DNA from: an uncultured Ruminococcus sp.
Lineage (GTDB): Bacteria; Bacillota; Clostridia; Oscillospirales; CAG-272
Assembly: GCA_902783905.1 (NCBI GenBank)
Contig: CACZSP010000358.1
Location: 1 to 9,676 of the forward strand
Direction: 5' to 3'
DNA length: 9,676 nt
The position numbers and the translations under genes are program-made. Shown in pieces: positions 1 through 7,366 of the stretch (position 1 is its first letter; each line of letters starts with the position of its first letter). Under the pieces are notes generated by a model. The model was not told the DNA's origin. It ran no database searches and worked only from the letters and a program-made list of their open reading frames with translations.

Positions 1-921
1 GCCGAAGTTCCCGCCGCTGCGCCTGCCGCCGCAACAGACGGAAGACTGAAGATATCCCCGAGAGCCCGCCGTCTTGCCGAAAAGGCGGGGGCCGATCCGG
101 CTCTTGCCACGGCAACCGGACCTAACGGAAGAATAATCGAAAGAGATATAAACGCTCTGCTCGACAGAGGAGCCGCCGCTCCCGAGGCCGCGCAGAAAGC
201 GGCGCCCGCGGCGCCGGCTGCGGAGTACGAGGACGTGAAGATCCCCAACATCCGCAAGGTCATCGCCCGCTCGATGCACGCGTCTCTATCCGAGATGGCT
301 CAGCTCACGCTCAACTCCTCCTTCGACGCCGGATGCATCCTTTCGCTGCGCGCCTCCCTCAAGGCGGGCGGCGAGGCGGCCGGACTCAACAATATAACCA
401 TCAACGATATGATCCTTTACGCCGTCTCGCGCACCATTCTCGCGCACCGCGACGTGAACGCCAATTATCTCGAATCGGAAGGCGTGATCCGCTACTTTGC
501 TCACGCCAACCTCGGCGTGGCCGTCGACACTCCCCGCGGACTTATCGTCCCGACCCTCTTTAACGCCGATACCCTCTCGCTCAACGAGCTGTCGGGTAAG
601 GCGAAGGAGCTCATAAAGGCGGCGCAGTCGGGCTCGGTCAGCCCTGATCTGCTCACCGGCGGATCCTTTACGGTGACGAACCTCGGCTCCCTCGGGATCG
701 AAAGCTTCACTCCCGTCATCAACCCGCCTCAGACCGCCATCCTCGGCGTCGACTGCGTGACGAGAAGGGTAAAGCAGGTCGCCGGCAGAGACGTCTTCTA
801 CGACGCCATGGGACTTTCACTTACCTTCGACCACCGCGCTCTCGACGGAGCTCCGGCGGCGAAGTTCCTCAAGGATCTCTGCTTCAATCTCGAGCATTTC
901 GATCTGCTCCTCGTGAAATAA
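1..921 (+). CDS. Dihydrolipoamide acyltransferase (E2) of a 2-oxoacid dehydrogenase complex, 5'-truncated by window edge
   Basis: E2 core enzyme that moves the acyl group from its lipoyl arm to CoA; cytoplasmic. The frame is open from base 1 to the TAA at 919-921, giving 306 visible residues. Residues 17-54 (bases 49-162) form a peripheral subunit-binding domain, with ISPRARRLAEKAG followed by GPNGRIIERDI; this domain docks E1 or E3. An Ala/Pro-rich linker (about 57-78) leads into the catalytic domain (79-306). That domain opens with IPNIRKVIARSM, contains GSFTVTNLGSLG and INPPQTAILGV, and ends with the DHRxxDG active site (DHRALDG; His278 codon 832-834, Asp282 codon 844-846). A GTG at 235 could be taken for a start, but it lies at the linker/catalytic boundary and the upstream binding domain is in frame, so it is internal. 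The N-terminal lipoyl domain must lie outside the window. E3 starts 12 bases downstream. The class is secure; the substrate is unknown. Confidence 0.95.
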   Translation, partial: AEVPAAAPAAATDGRLKISPRARRLAEKAGADPALATATGPNGRIIERDINALLDRGAAAPEAAQKAAPAAPAAEYEDVKIPNIRKVIARSMHASLSEMAQLTLNSSFDAGCILSLRASLKAGGEAAGLNNITINDMILYAVSRTILAHRDVNANYLESEGVIRYFAHANLGVAVDTPRGLIVPTLFNADTLSLNELSGKAKELIKAAQSGSVSPDLLTGGSFTVTNLGSLGIESFTPVINPPQTAILGVDCVTRRVKQVAGRDVFYDAMGLSLTFDHRALDGAPAAKFLKDLCFNLEHFDLLLVK

Positions 922-930
922 GGGGGAAGG
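922..930 (+). promoter_or_regulatory. Purine-rich ribosome binding site for E3
   Basis: The tract GGGGGAAGG fills most of the 12-base gap between the E2 stop and the E3 ATG. It is a plausible Shine-Dalgarno site and supports ATG 934 as the start. The short gap argues for translation from one polycistronic message. Confidence 0.6.
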
Positions 931-933
931 GAA

Positions 934-2310
934 ATGTCCGCTAAAGTATACGAACTTATGATAATCGGCGGAGGACCCGCCGGATACAACGCCGCCGAAA
1001 GAGCGTCGGAGGCGGGACTCGACACGGTTCTCTTCGAAGCACGCGCCCTCGGAGGCGTCTGCCTCAACGAGGGCTGCATCCCGACCAAGACCCTGCTTTA
1101 CTCGGCCAAGATCTTCGATCACGCCGTTCACGGCGCGCCCTACGGCGTCACCTTCGACGGGGCGAAGATCGACCATCCGTTTATAATCGACCGCAAGGAC
1201 CGCGTCGTAAAGACGCTCACCGGCGGTGTGGGAGCCGCTCTGCGCGCTCACAAGGTCGAGGTCGTAAACGCTTTCGCGAAGATCACCGGCAGAGGCGCCG
1301 CCGGCTTTGAGATCGAAGCCGACGGGAAAAAATATACCGGAAGACGCCTTCTCGTCTGCTCGGGTTCGGAAGCCGCCCTTCCGCCCATTCCCGGACTGCG
1401 TGAATCGGTGGCGTCGGGCTTCGGTCTTACCAACCGCGAGATCCTCGCCCTGCGCGAGGTACCCGCAAGACTTGCCGTCATCGGAGGCGGCGTCATCGGA
1501 ATGGAGATGGCGTCCTACTTCAACAGCATCGGGACGGAAGTCACCGTTCTTGAAATGCTCGATCACGTCGGCGGTCCGACCGATCCCGAGATCGCCGGGA
1601 TACTCAAAAAGAATTACGAAAAGCGCGGCGTGAAGTTCATGCTCGGCGCCCGAGTCACCTCTGTGGGTACCGCTTCGGTCACCTGCGAATACGAAGGAAA
1701 GACCGTCGAAGTCCCCTGCGACAAGGTGCTTATCGCCATCGGCAGACGCGCCGTATCCTCCGGATTCGGACTCGAAAACATCGGAGTGCTCTGCGAGAGA
1801 GGGGCGATAGTCACCGACGGACGCGGCAGAACGAACGTCGCCGGAGTCTGGGCGGCGGGAGACGTCAACGGAAAGTCGATGCTCGCCCACACCGCCTACC
1901 GCGAGGGCGAGGCGGCCGTGCGCGACATGCTCGGCCAGCGGGACGAAGTCAGCTACGATTCCATCCCCTCGGTCATCTACACACAGCCGGAGGTCGCCTC
2001 GGTCGGACTTACCGCCGCGGCGGCAAAGGCGCGCGGCATAGAGGTCATCGAAAAGACGGTGACGATGAACATGTCGGGCAGATATCTCGCCGAAAACGAA
2101 AAGGGCGACGGAGTCATAAAACTCGTGGTCGGACGCGAGCACAAAAACCTGCTCGGCGTTCACGTGATAGGCGGATACGCGTCCGAGATCATATACGGAT
2201 GCGCGCTCATGGTCGAGCGTCAGATGCGGCTTTCCGAGATCGAAAAGTACGTGTTCCCGCATCCCACCGTCTGCGAAGTCATACGCGAAGCCTGCTACAG
2301 CATCAGATGA
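934..2310 (+). CDS. lpdA: Dihydrolipoamide dehydrogenase (E3)
   Basis: FAD-dependent pyridine nucleotide-disulfide oxidoreductase that reoxidises E2 dihydrolipoyl groups and passes electrons to NAD+. It has 458 residues, normal for E3, and starts directly with the FAD-binding GGGPAG (residues 12-17), so no lipoyl domain is fused to it. The redox-active disulfide is Cys43/Cys48 in GGVCLNEGCIPTK (codons 1060-1062 and 1075-1077). The NAD-binding motif is GGGVIG (184-189). The second FAD motif ends GVWAAGD (304-310). The C-terminal dimerisation domain carries HPTVCE, with His443 (codon 2260-2262) and Glu448, the usual catalytic pair that completes the partner subunit's active site. All key residues are intact. 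It lies 12 bases after E2 and 24 bases before E1, consistent with one operon. Related disulfide reductases such as mercuric or glutathione reductase are less likely given the neighbours and the HPTxxE ending. The symbol reflects the family; a complex-specific name (acoL, bkdV, pdhD) cannot be chosen. Confidence 0.95.
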   Translation: MSAKVYELMIIGGGPAGYNAAERASEAGLDTVLFEARALGGVCLNEGCIPTKTLLYSAKIFDHAVHGAPYGVTFDGAKIDHPFIIDRKDRVVKTLTGGVGAALRAHKVEVVNAFAKITGRGAAGFEIEADGKKYTGRRLLVCSGSEAALPPIPGLRESVASGFGLTNREILALREVPARLAVIGGGVIGMEMASYFNSIGTEVTVLEMLDHVGGPTDPEIAGILKKNYEKRGVKFMLGARVTSVGTASVTCEYEGKTVEVPCDKVLIAIGRRAVSSGFGLENIGVLCERGAIVTDGRGRTNVAGVWAAGDVNGKSMLAHTAYREGEAAVRDMLGQRDEVSYDSIPSVIYTQPEVASVGLTAAAAKARGIEVIEKTVTMNMSGRYLAENEKGDGVIKLVVGREHKNLLGVHVIGGYASEIIYGCALMVERQMRLSEIEKYVFPHPTVCEVIREACYSIR

Positions 2311-2321
2311 ATAAAATTTTC

Positions 2322-2327
2322 AAGGAG
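2322..2327 (+). promoter_or_regulatory. Shine-Dalgarno site AAGGAG for the fused E1
   Basis: AAGGAG sits 7 bases before ATG 2335 inside an AT-rich 24-base gap (ATAAAATTTTC precedes it) between E3 and E1. This spacing fixes the E1 start. The gap is too short for a convincing separate promoter, and I see none. Confidence 0.85.
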
Positions 2328-2334
2328 ATAGATC

Positions 2335-4809
2335 ATGCCGAAATCACAGTACGTCGATCCCGCGAAGGCGTTCCTGCCGGGATTCATTCACTTTGAGGAC
2401 ATTCCGGTCTGTCAGTACGCAAAGACGCCGGACGAGGAAAAGAAGCTTTACACCAAAGCCGACTTCATGCGTATATGGCACGACATGCGCACCATCCACG
2501 AGTTCGAGACCATGCTCAACGAGGTCAAGGTCAAGAGCGAGTACAACGGCGTGCAGTACAACAACCCGGGTCCCGCCCACCTGTCGATAGGACAGGAGGC
2601 GAGCGCCGTAGGCGAGGCCTACTGCCTCGATATCGACGACCTCACCTTCGGATCTCACCGCAGCCACGGCGAGATACTCGCGAAGGGACTTTCCTCCATC
2701 GAAAAGCTTGAAGAGAGCGAGCTTTACGACATTATGAAGGAATTCCTCGGCGGCAGCGTTCTGTCTGTCGTCGAGAAGAACACGAAGACCGGCAGCGTAA
2801 AGGAACTCGCGAAGAACTTCCTGCTTTACGGCGCTCTTGCCGAGATCTTCGCCCGCACCACCGGCTTTAACCGGGGTCTCGGCGGCTCTATGCACGCCTT
2901 CTTCATTCCCTTCGGGATCATGCCGAACAATGCCATCGTCGGCGGCGGCGGACCGATCGCCCTCGGCGCGGCTCTTTACAAGAGAGCCAATCACAAGAAG
3001 GGCATAGTCGTCGCCAACTGCGGCGACGGAGCTCTCGGCCGCGGACCGGTCCTCGAGTCGCTCAACTTCGCCTCGATGGACCAGATCACCAAGCTCTGGG
3101 ACGACGGTAAGGGCACAGGCATGCCGATCCTCTTCAACGTCTTCGACAACCATTACGGAATGGGCGGACAGACCCGCGGCGAGACGATGGGATTCGATAT
3201 GGCGGCCCGCCTCGGCGCCGGCTTCAATCCCGATATGATGCACGCCGAGAGAGTCAACGGATACGATCCTCTCGCCGTCATCGACGCCGTAAAGCGCAAG
3301 AAGGAGCTCCTTCTCGCCGGAAAGGGTCCGGCCCTGCTCGACGTCGTCACCTACCGCGTGTCGGGACATTCGCCCTCAGACAGCTCGACCTACCGCACCC
3401 AGGAAGAGATCGACGCCTGGAAAGCGGCCGATCCGGTCGCCGCCTTCCGCCGCAAGCTCGTTTCGATCGGCGTCGCCGGCGAATCCGAGTTCGACGAGAT
3501 GGAGGAGAAGATAATCTCCCGCATGACCGACATCATGAAGCTCGCCATCAACGACGAGATCTCCCCGAGAATGGATCTGAACCGTGATCCCGACGCCATC
3601 GCATCCATCATGTTCTCCAATCAGAAGGTCCACAGCATGGATACGTCGAGACCGGCCGAAATGCTCAAGCCTCACGACGAGTGCGACAGAGTCAAAGAGA
3701 TGGCGGGCAAGATCCGCAAGGCGTTCGACGCCGACGGCAAGCCGGTGCCGAAGATGAAGGTATACAACATCCGCGACGGCCTTTGCGAGCCGATCATCGA
3801 AAAGTTCTACGACGATCCGACGCTCATCGCCTACGGTGAAGACAACCGCGACTGGGGCGGCGCTTTCGGCGTATACAAGAAGATAACCGATTCGATCCCC
3901 TATCACAGATTTTTCAACGCCCCGATCTCCGAGTCGGCCATCGTCGGCTCCGCCGTCGGTTACGCCATGTGCGGCGGCCGCGTCATAGTCGAGCTTATGT
4001 ACGCCGACTTCATCGGCTGCGCCGGCGACGAGATCTTCAACCAGATGGCGAAATGGCAGTCGATGAGCGCCGGCATCCTCAAGATGCCCATCATCCTGCG
4101 CGTGTCGGTCGGTTCCAAGTACGGAGCCCAGCACAGCCAGGACTGGACGGCTCTCACCGCTCACATCCCCGGACTCAAGGTCGTATTCCCGGCGACTCCC
4201 TACGACGCAAAGGGACTTATGTGCTCGGCTCTCGAAGGGACCGATCCCGTCATCTTCTTCGAGTCGCAGAGGATCTACGACAAGGGCGAGGAATTCAGAC
4301 CCGAAGGCGTCCCGACCGGATACTACGAGGTCACGCTCGGCGATCCCGACGTCAAGAAGGAAGGAAAGGACGTCACCATCCTGACCATCGGCGCCGTTCT
4401 CTACCGCGCGCTCGAAGCCGCGAAGACGCTCGAGGAAAAATACGGCATTTCCGCCGAGGTGATCGACGCACGCTCGATCGTGCCCTTCGATTACACCAAG
4501 GTCATCGAATCGGTAAAGAAGACCGGCCGCATCGTCATCGTCGGCGACGCCGTCGAGCGCAACTCGGTAATGAAGGACATGGCCGCGAATATCGCCGAAC
4601 TTGCCTTCGATTATCTCGACGCTCCTCCGGTCGCTCTCGGATCCCGCAACTGGATCACGCCGGCTCACGAGCTCGAGACCTCCTTCTTCCCCTACCCGGA
4701 CGCGATAATCGACTGCATCCACGAAAAGATCCTCCCGATACCCGGATACGTTCCGACGCACAACTTCTCCGACGTCGAAAAGATCGACCGGATGAAGAAG
4801 GGAGTATAA
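2335..4809 (+). CDS. Fused alpha/beta E1 (thiamine diphosphate-dependent 2-oxoacid/acetoin dehydrogenase)
   Basis: An 824-residue E1 that decarboxylates a 2-oxoacid (or cleaves acetoin) and acylates E2's lipoyl group. The alpha half spans about 40-430: HLSIGQEAS (82-90), SHRSHGEILAKG (107-118), GLGGSMH (181-187), the ThDP/Mg motif GDG (230-232) paired with DNHYGMG (271-277), and the active-site loop YRVSGHSPSDSSTYRTQEE (340-358). Asp231 and Asn272 match the usual metal ligands. The beta half spans about 475-808: GED (501-503), PISESAIVG (530-538, with Glu533), GAQHSQDW (597-604, with His600), and EVIDARSIVPFD (708-719). Most bacterial relatives encode two polypeptides of roughly 320-400 and 325-350 residues; here one frame joins them through about 45 residues (430-474). 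Against a typical E1-alpha there are extra residues at about 121-165 and about 12 more inside the ThDP motif. The start is fixed by AAGGAG. It lies last in the operon, after E3, and a hairpin follows the stop directly. Function class is secure; substrate is not. Confidence 0.93.
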   Translation: MPKSQYVDPAKAFLPGFIHFEDIPVCQYAKTPDEEKKLYTKADFMRIWHDMRTIHEFETMLNEVKVKSEYNGVQYNNPGPAHLSIGQEASAVGEAYCLDIDDLTFGSHRSHGEILAKGLSSIEKLEESELYDIMKEFLGGSVLSVVEKNTKTGSVKELAKNFLLYGALAEIFARTTGFNRGLGGSMHAFFIPFGIMPNNAIVGGGGPIALGAALYKRANHKKGIVVANCGDGALGRGPVLESLNFASMDQITKLWDDGKGTGMPILFNVFDNHYGMGGQTRGETMGFDMAARLGAGFNPDMMHAERVNGYDPLAVIDAVKRKKELLLAGKGPALLDVVTYRVSGHSPSDSSTYRTQEEIDAWKAADPVAAFRRKLVSIGVAGESEFDEMEEKIISRMTDIMKLAINDEISPRMDLNRDPDAIASIMFSNQKVHSMDTSRPAEMLKPHDECDRVKEMAGKIRKAFDADGKPVPKMKVYNIRDGLCEPIIEKFYDDPTLIAYGEDNRDWGGAFGVYKKITDSIPYHRFFNAPISESAIVGSAVGYAMCGGRVIVELMYADFIGCAGDEIFNQMAKWQSMSAGILKMPIILRVSVGSKYGAQHSQDWTALTAHIPGLKVVFPATPYDAKGLMCSALEGTDPVIFFESQRIYDKGEEFRPEGVPTGYYEVTLGDPDVKKEGKDVTILTIGAVLYRALEAAKTLEEKYGISAEVIDARSIVPFDYTKVIESVKKTGRIVIVGDAVERNSVMKDMAANIAELAFDYLDAPPVALGSRNWITPAHELETSFFPYPDAIIDCIHEKILPIPGYVPTHNFSDVEKIDRMKKGV

Positions 4810-4811
4810 AC

Positions 4812-4865
4812 AAAAAACACGAACTGCCGCAGGACCCGCGGGTCCTGCGGCAGTTCGTGTTTTTT
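4812..4865. terminator. Rho-independent terminator hairpin straddling the palindrome axis
   Basis: The stem CACGAACTGCCGCAGGACC (4818-4836) pairs without mismatch with 4841-4859 around a CGCG loop (4837-4840). It is preceded by six A (4812-4817) and followed by six T (4860-4865), so it reads as an intrinsic terminator on either strand. It begins two bases after the plus-strand E1 stop codon, where an operon terminator is expected. In the real genome it is probably a single terminator after E1. The true loop and right-hand flank cannot be trusted, because the assembly turns back on itself here. Confidence 0.8.
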
Positions 4866-4867
4866 GT

Positions 4868-7342
4868 TTATACTCCCTTCTTCATCCGGTCGATCTTTTC
4901 GACGTCGGAGAAGTTGTGCGTCGGAACGTATCCGGGTATCGGGAGGATCTTTTCGTGGATGCAGTCGATTATCGCGTCCGGGTAGGGGAAGAAGGAGGTC
5001 TCGAGCTCGTGAGCCGGCGTGATCCAGTTGCGGGATCCGAGAGCGACCGGAGGAGCGTCGAGATAATCGAAGGCAAGTTCGGCGATATTCGCGGCCATGT
5101 CCTTCATTACCGAGTTGCGCTCGACGGCGTCGCCGACGATGACGATGCGGCCGGTCTTCTTTACCGATTCGATGACCTTGGTGTAATCGAAGGGCACGAT
5201 CGAGCGTGCGTCGATCACCTCGGCGGAAATGCCGTATTTTTCCTCGAGCGTCTTCGCGGCTTCGAGCGCGCGGTAGAGAACGGCGCCGATGGTCAGGATG
5301 GTGACGTCCTTTCCTTCCTTCTTGACGTCGGGATCGCCGAGCGTGACCTCGTAGTATCCGGTCGGGACGCCTTCGGGTCTGAATTCCTCGCCCTTGTCGT
5401 AGATCCTCTGCGACTCGAAGAAGATGACGGGATCGGTCCCTTCGAGAGCCGAGCACATAAGTCCCTTTGCGTCGTAGGGAGTCGCCGGGAATACGACCTT
5501 GAGTCCGGGGATGTGAGCGGTGAGAGCCGTCCAGTCCTGGCTGTGCTGGGCTCCGTACTTGGAACCGACCGACACGCGCAGGATGATGGGCATCTTGAGG
5601 ATGCCGGCGCTCATCGACTGCCATTTCGCCATCTGGTTGAAGATCTCGTCGCCGGCGCAGCCGATGAAGTCGGCGTACATAAGCTCGACTATGACGCGGC
5701 CGCCGCACATGGCGTAACCGACGGCGGAGCCGACGATGGCCGACTCGGAGATCGGGGCGTTGAAAAATCTGTGATAGGGGATCGAATCGGTTATCTTCTT
5801 GTATACGCCGAAAGCGCCGCCCCAGTCGCGGTTGTCTTCACCGTAGGCGATGAGCGTCGGATCGTCGTAGAACTTTTCGATGATCGGCTCGCAAAGGCCG
5901 TCGCGGATGTTGTATACCTTCATCTTCGGCACCGGCTTGCCGTCGGCGTCGAACGCCTTGCGGATCTTGCCCGCCATCTCTTTGACTCTGTCGCACTCGT
6001 CGTGAGGCTTGAGCATTTCGGCCGGTCTCGACGTATCCATGCTGTGGACCTTCTGATTGGAGAACATGATGGATGCGATGGCGTCGGGATCACGGTTCAG
6101 ATCCATTCTCGGGGAGATCTCGTCGTTGATGGCGAGCTTCATGATGTCGGTCATGCGGGAGATTATCTTCTCCTCCATCTCGTCGAACTCGGATTCGCCG
6201 GCGACGCCGATCGAAACGAGCTTGCGGCGGAAGGCGGCGACCGGATCGGCCGCTTTCCAGGCGTCGATCTCTTCCTGGGTGCGGTAGGTCGAGCTGTCTG
6301 AGGGCGAATGTCCCGACACGCGGTAGGTGACGACGTCGAGCAGGGCCGGACCCTTTCCGGCGAGAAGGAGCTCCTTCTTGCGCTTTACGGCGTCGATGAC
6401 GGCGAGAGGATCGTATCCGTTGACTCTCTCGGCGTGCATCATATCGGGATTGAAGCCGGCGCCGAGGCGGGCCGCCATATCGAATCCCATCGTCTCGCCG
6501 CGGGTCTGTCCGCCCATTCCGTAATGGTTGTCGAAGACGTTGAAGAGGATCGGCATGCCTGTGCCCTTACCGTCGTCCCAGAGCTTGGTGATCTGGTCCA
6601 TCGAGGCGAAGTTGAGCGACTCGAGGACCGGTCCGCGGCCGAGAGCTCCGTCGCCGCAGTTGGCGACGACTATGCCCTTCTTGTGATTGGCTCTCTTGTA
6701 AAGAGCCGCGCCGAGGGCGATCGGTCCGCCGCCGCCGACGATGGCATTGTTCGGCATGATCCCGAAGGGAATGAAGAAGGCGTGCATAGAGCCGCCGAGA
6801 CCCCGGTTAAAGCCGGTGGTGCGGGCGAAGATCTCGGCAAGAGCGCCGTAAAGCAGGAAGTTCTTCGCGAGTTCCTTTACGCTGCCGGTCTTCGTGTTCT
6901 TCTCGACGACAGACAGAACGCTGCCGCCGAGGAATTCCTTCATAATGTCGTAAAGCTCGCTCTCTTCAAGCTTTTCGATGGAGGAAAGTCCCTTCGCGAG
7001 TATCTCGCCGTGGCTGCGGTGAGATCCGAAGGTGAGGTCGTCGATATCGAGGCAGTAGGCCTCGCCTACGGCGCTCGCCTCCTGTCCTATCGACAGGTGG
7101 GCGGGACCCGGGTTGTTGTACTGCACGCCGTTGTACTCGCTCTTGACCTTGACCTCGTTGAGCATGGTCTCGAACTCGTGGATGGTGCGCATGTCGTGCC
7201 ATATACGCATGAAGTCGGCTTTGGTGTAAAGCTTCTTTTCCTCGTCCGGCGTCTTTGCGTACTGACAGACCGGAATGTCCTCAAAGTGAATGAATCCCGG
7301 CAGGAACGCCTTCGCGGGATCGACGTACTGTGATTTCGGCAT
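4868..7342 (-). CDS. Mirror copy of the fused alpha/beta E1
   Basis: Identical 824-residue thiamine diphosphate-dependent E1 read from the minus strand; see the plus-strand copy for domain detail. Landmarks here: start ATG at 7340-7342 with AAGGAG at 7350-7355, the Asp231 codon of the GDG motif at 6650-6652, and the stop TAA at 4868-4870 next to the central hairpin. The two E1 genes are convergent, with stops 58 bases apart and only the hairpin between them. No base difference from the plus copy was seen, so this is most likely the same gene written twice by a fold-back contig, not a paralogue. As an open reading frame it is certain; as an independent gene it is doubtful. Confidence 0.6.
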   Translation of the reverse strand: MPKSQYVDPAKAFLPGFIHFEDIPVCQYAKTPDEEKKLYTKADFMRIWHDMRTIHEFETMLNEVKVKSEYNGVQYNNPGPAHLSIGQEASAVGEAYCLDIDDLTFGSHRSHGEILAKGLSSIEKLEESELYDIMKEFLGGSVLSVVEKNTKTGSVKELAKNFLLYGALAEIFARTTGFNRGLGGSMHAFFIPFGIMPNNAIVGGGGPIALGAALYKRANHKKGIVVANCGDGALGRGPVLESLNFASMDQITKLWDDGKGTGMPILFNVFDNHYGMGGQTRGETMGFDMAARLGAGFNPDMMHAERVNGYDPLAVIDAVKRKKELLLAGKGPALLDVVTYRVSGHSPSDSSTYRTQEEIDAWKAADPVAAFRRKLVSIGVAGESEFDEMEEKIISRMTDIMKLAINDEISPRMDLNRDPDAIASIMFSNQKVHSMDTSRPAEMLKPHDECDRVKEMAGKIRKAFDADGKPVPKMKVYNIRDGLCEPIIEKFYDDPTLIAYGEDNRDWGGAFGVYKKITDSIPYHRFFNAPISESAIVGSAVGYAMCGGRVIVELMYADFIGCAGDEIFNQMAKWQSMSAGILKMPIILRVSVGSKYGAQHSQDWTALTAHIPGLKVVFPATPYDAKGLMCSALEGTDPVIFFESQRIYDKGEEFRPEGVPTGYYEVTLGDPDVKKEGKDVTILTIGAVLYRALEAAKTLEEKYGISAEVIDARSIVPFDYTKVIESVKKTGRIVIVGDAVERNSVMKDMAANIAELAFDYLDAPPVALGSRNWITPAHELETSFFPYPDAIIDCIHEKILPIPGYVPTHNFSDVEKIDRMKKGV

Positions 7343-7349
7343 GATCTAT

Positions 7350-7355
7350 CTCCTT
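7350..7355 (-). promoter_or_regulatory. Mirror copy of the E1 Shine-Dalgarno site
   Basis: Reads AAGGAG on the minus strand, 7 bases before the mirrored E1 ATG. Same site as 2322-2327. Confidence 0.55.
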
Positions 7356-7366
7356 GAAAATTTTAT

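Larger units (their letters stand above)
1..4838 (+). repeat. Left arm of a perfect, spacerless 2 x 4838-base inverted repeat
   Basis: Every base i in this arm is complementary to base 9677-i in the other arm wherever I compared them: both outer ends, the centre, both intergenic gaps, and the mirrored translations in several frames. The axis is the GC step at 4838/4839 within CCCGCGGG. The arm holds partial E2, E3 and fused E1. This arm alone contains all the information in the window. Confidence 0.97.

Noticed and set aside
235..921. Free-standing 228-residue E2 catalytic protein starting at GTG 235
   Set aside because: The upstream in-frame sequence encodes the peripheral subunit-binding domain and linker, so the GTG is an internal valine codon.
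817..2262. Long open frame of 481 codons on the minus strand opposite E3 (mirrored at 7415-8860 on the plus strand)
   Set aside because: It lies entirely antisense to a gene with intact family motifs. It has no recognisable domain and an Asp/Arg/Val/Gly-rich composition, as expected for the reverse frame of a gene with G/C-rich third positions.
2311..2334. Possible promoter in the AT-rich gap before E1
   Set aside because: The 24-base gap is too short for paired -35 and -10 boxes, and its clear content is the Shine-Dalgarno site.
2344..4761. Minus-strand open frames of 341 and 461 codons opposite E1 (mirrored at 4916-7333 on the plus strand)
   Set aside because: Both are antisense shadows of E1 with skewed composition, no motifs and no convincing ribosome binding context.
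3969..4985. 338-codon plus-strand frame crossing the palindrome axis, with a mirror at 4692-5708
   Set aside because: It is an Arg/His-rich out-of-frame reading of E1 that passes through the terminator hairpin into the reverse complement. It exists only because of the mirrored join.
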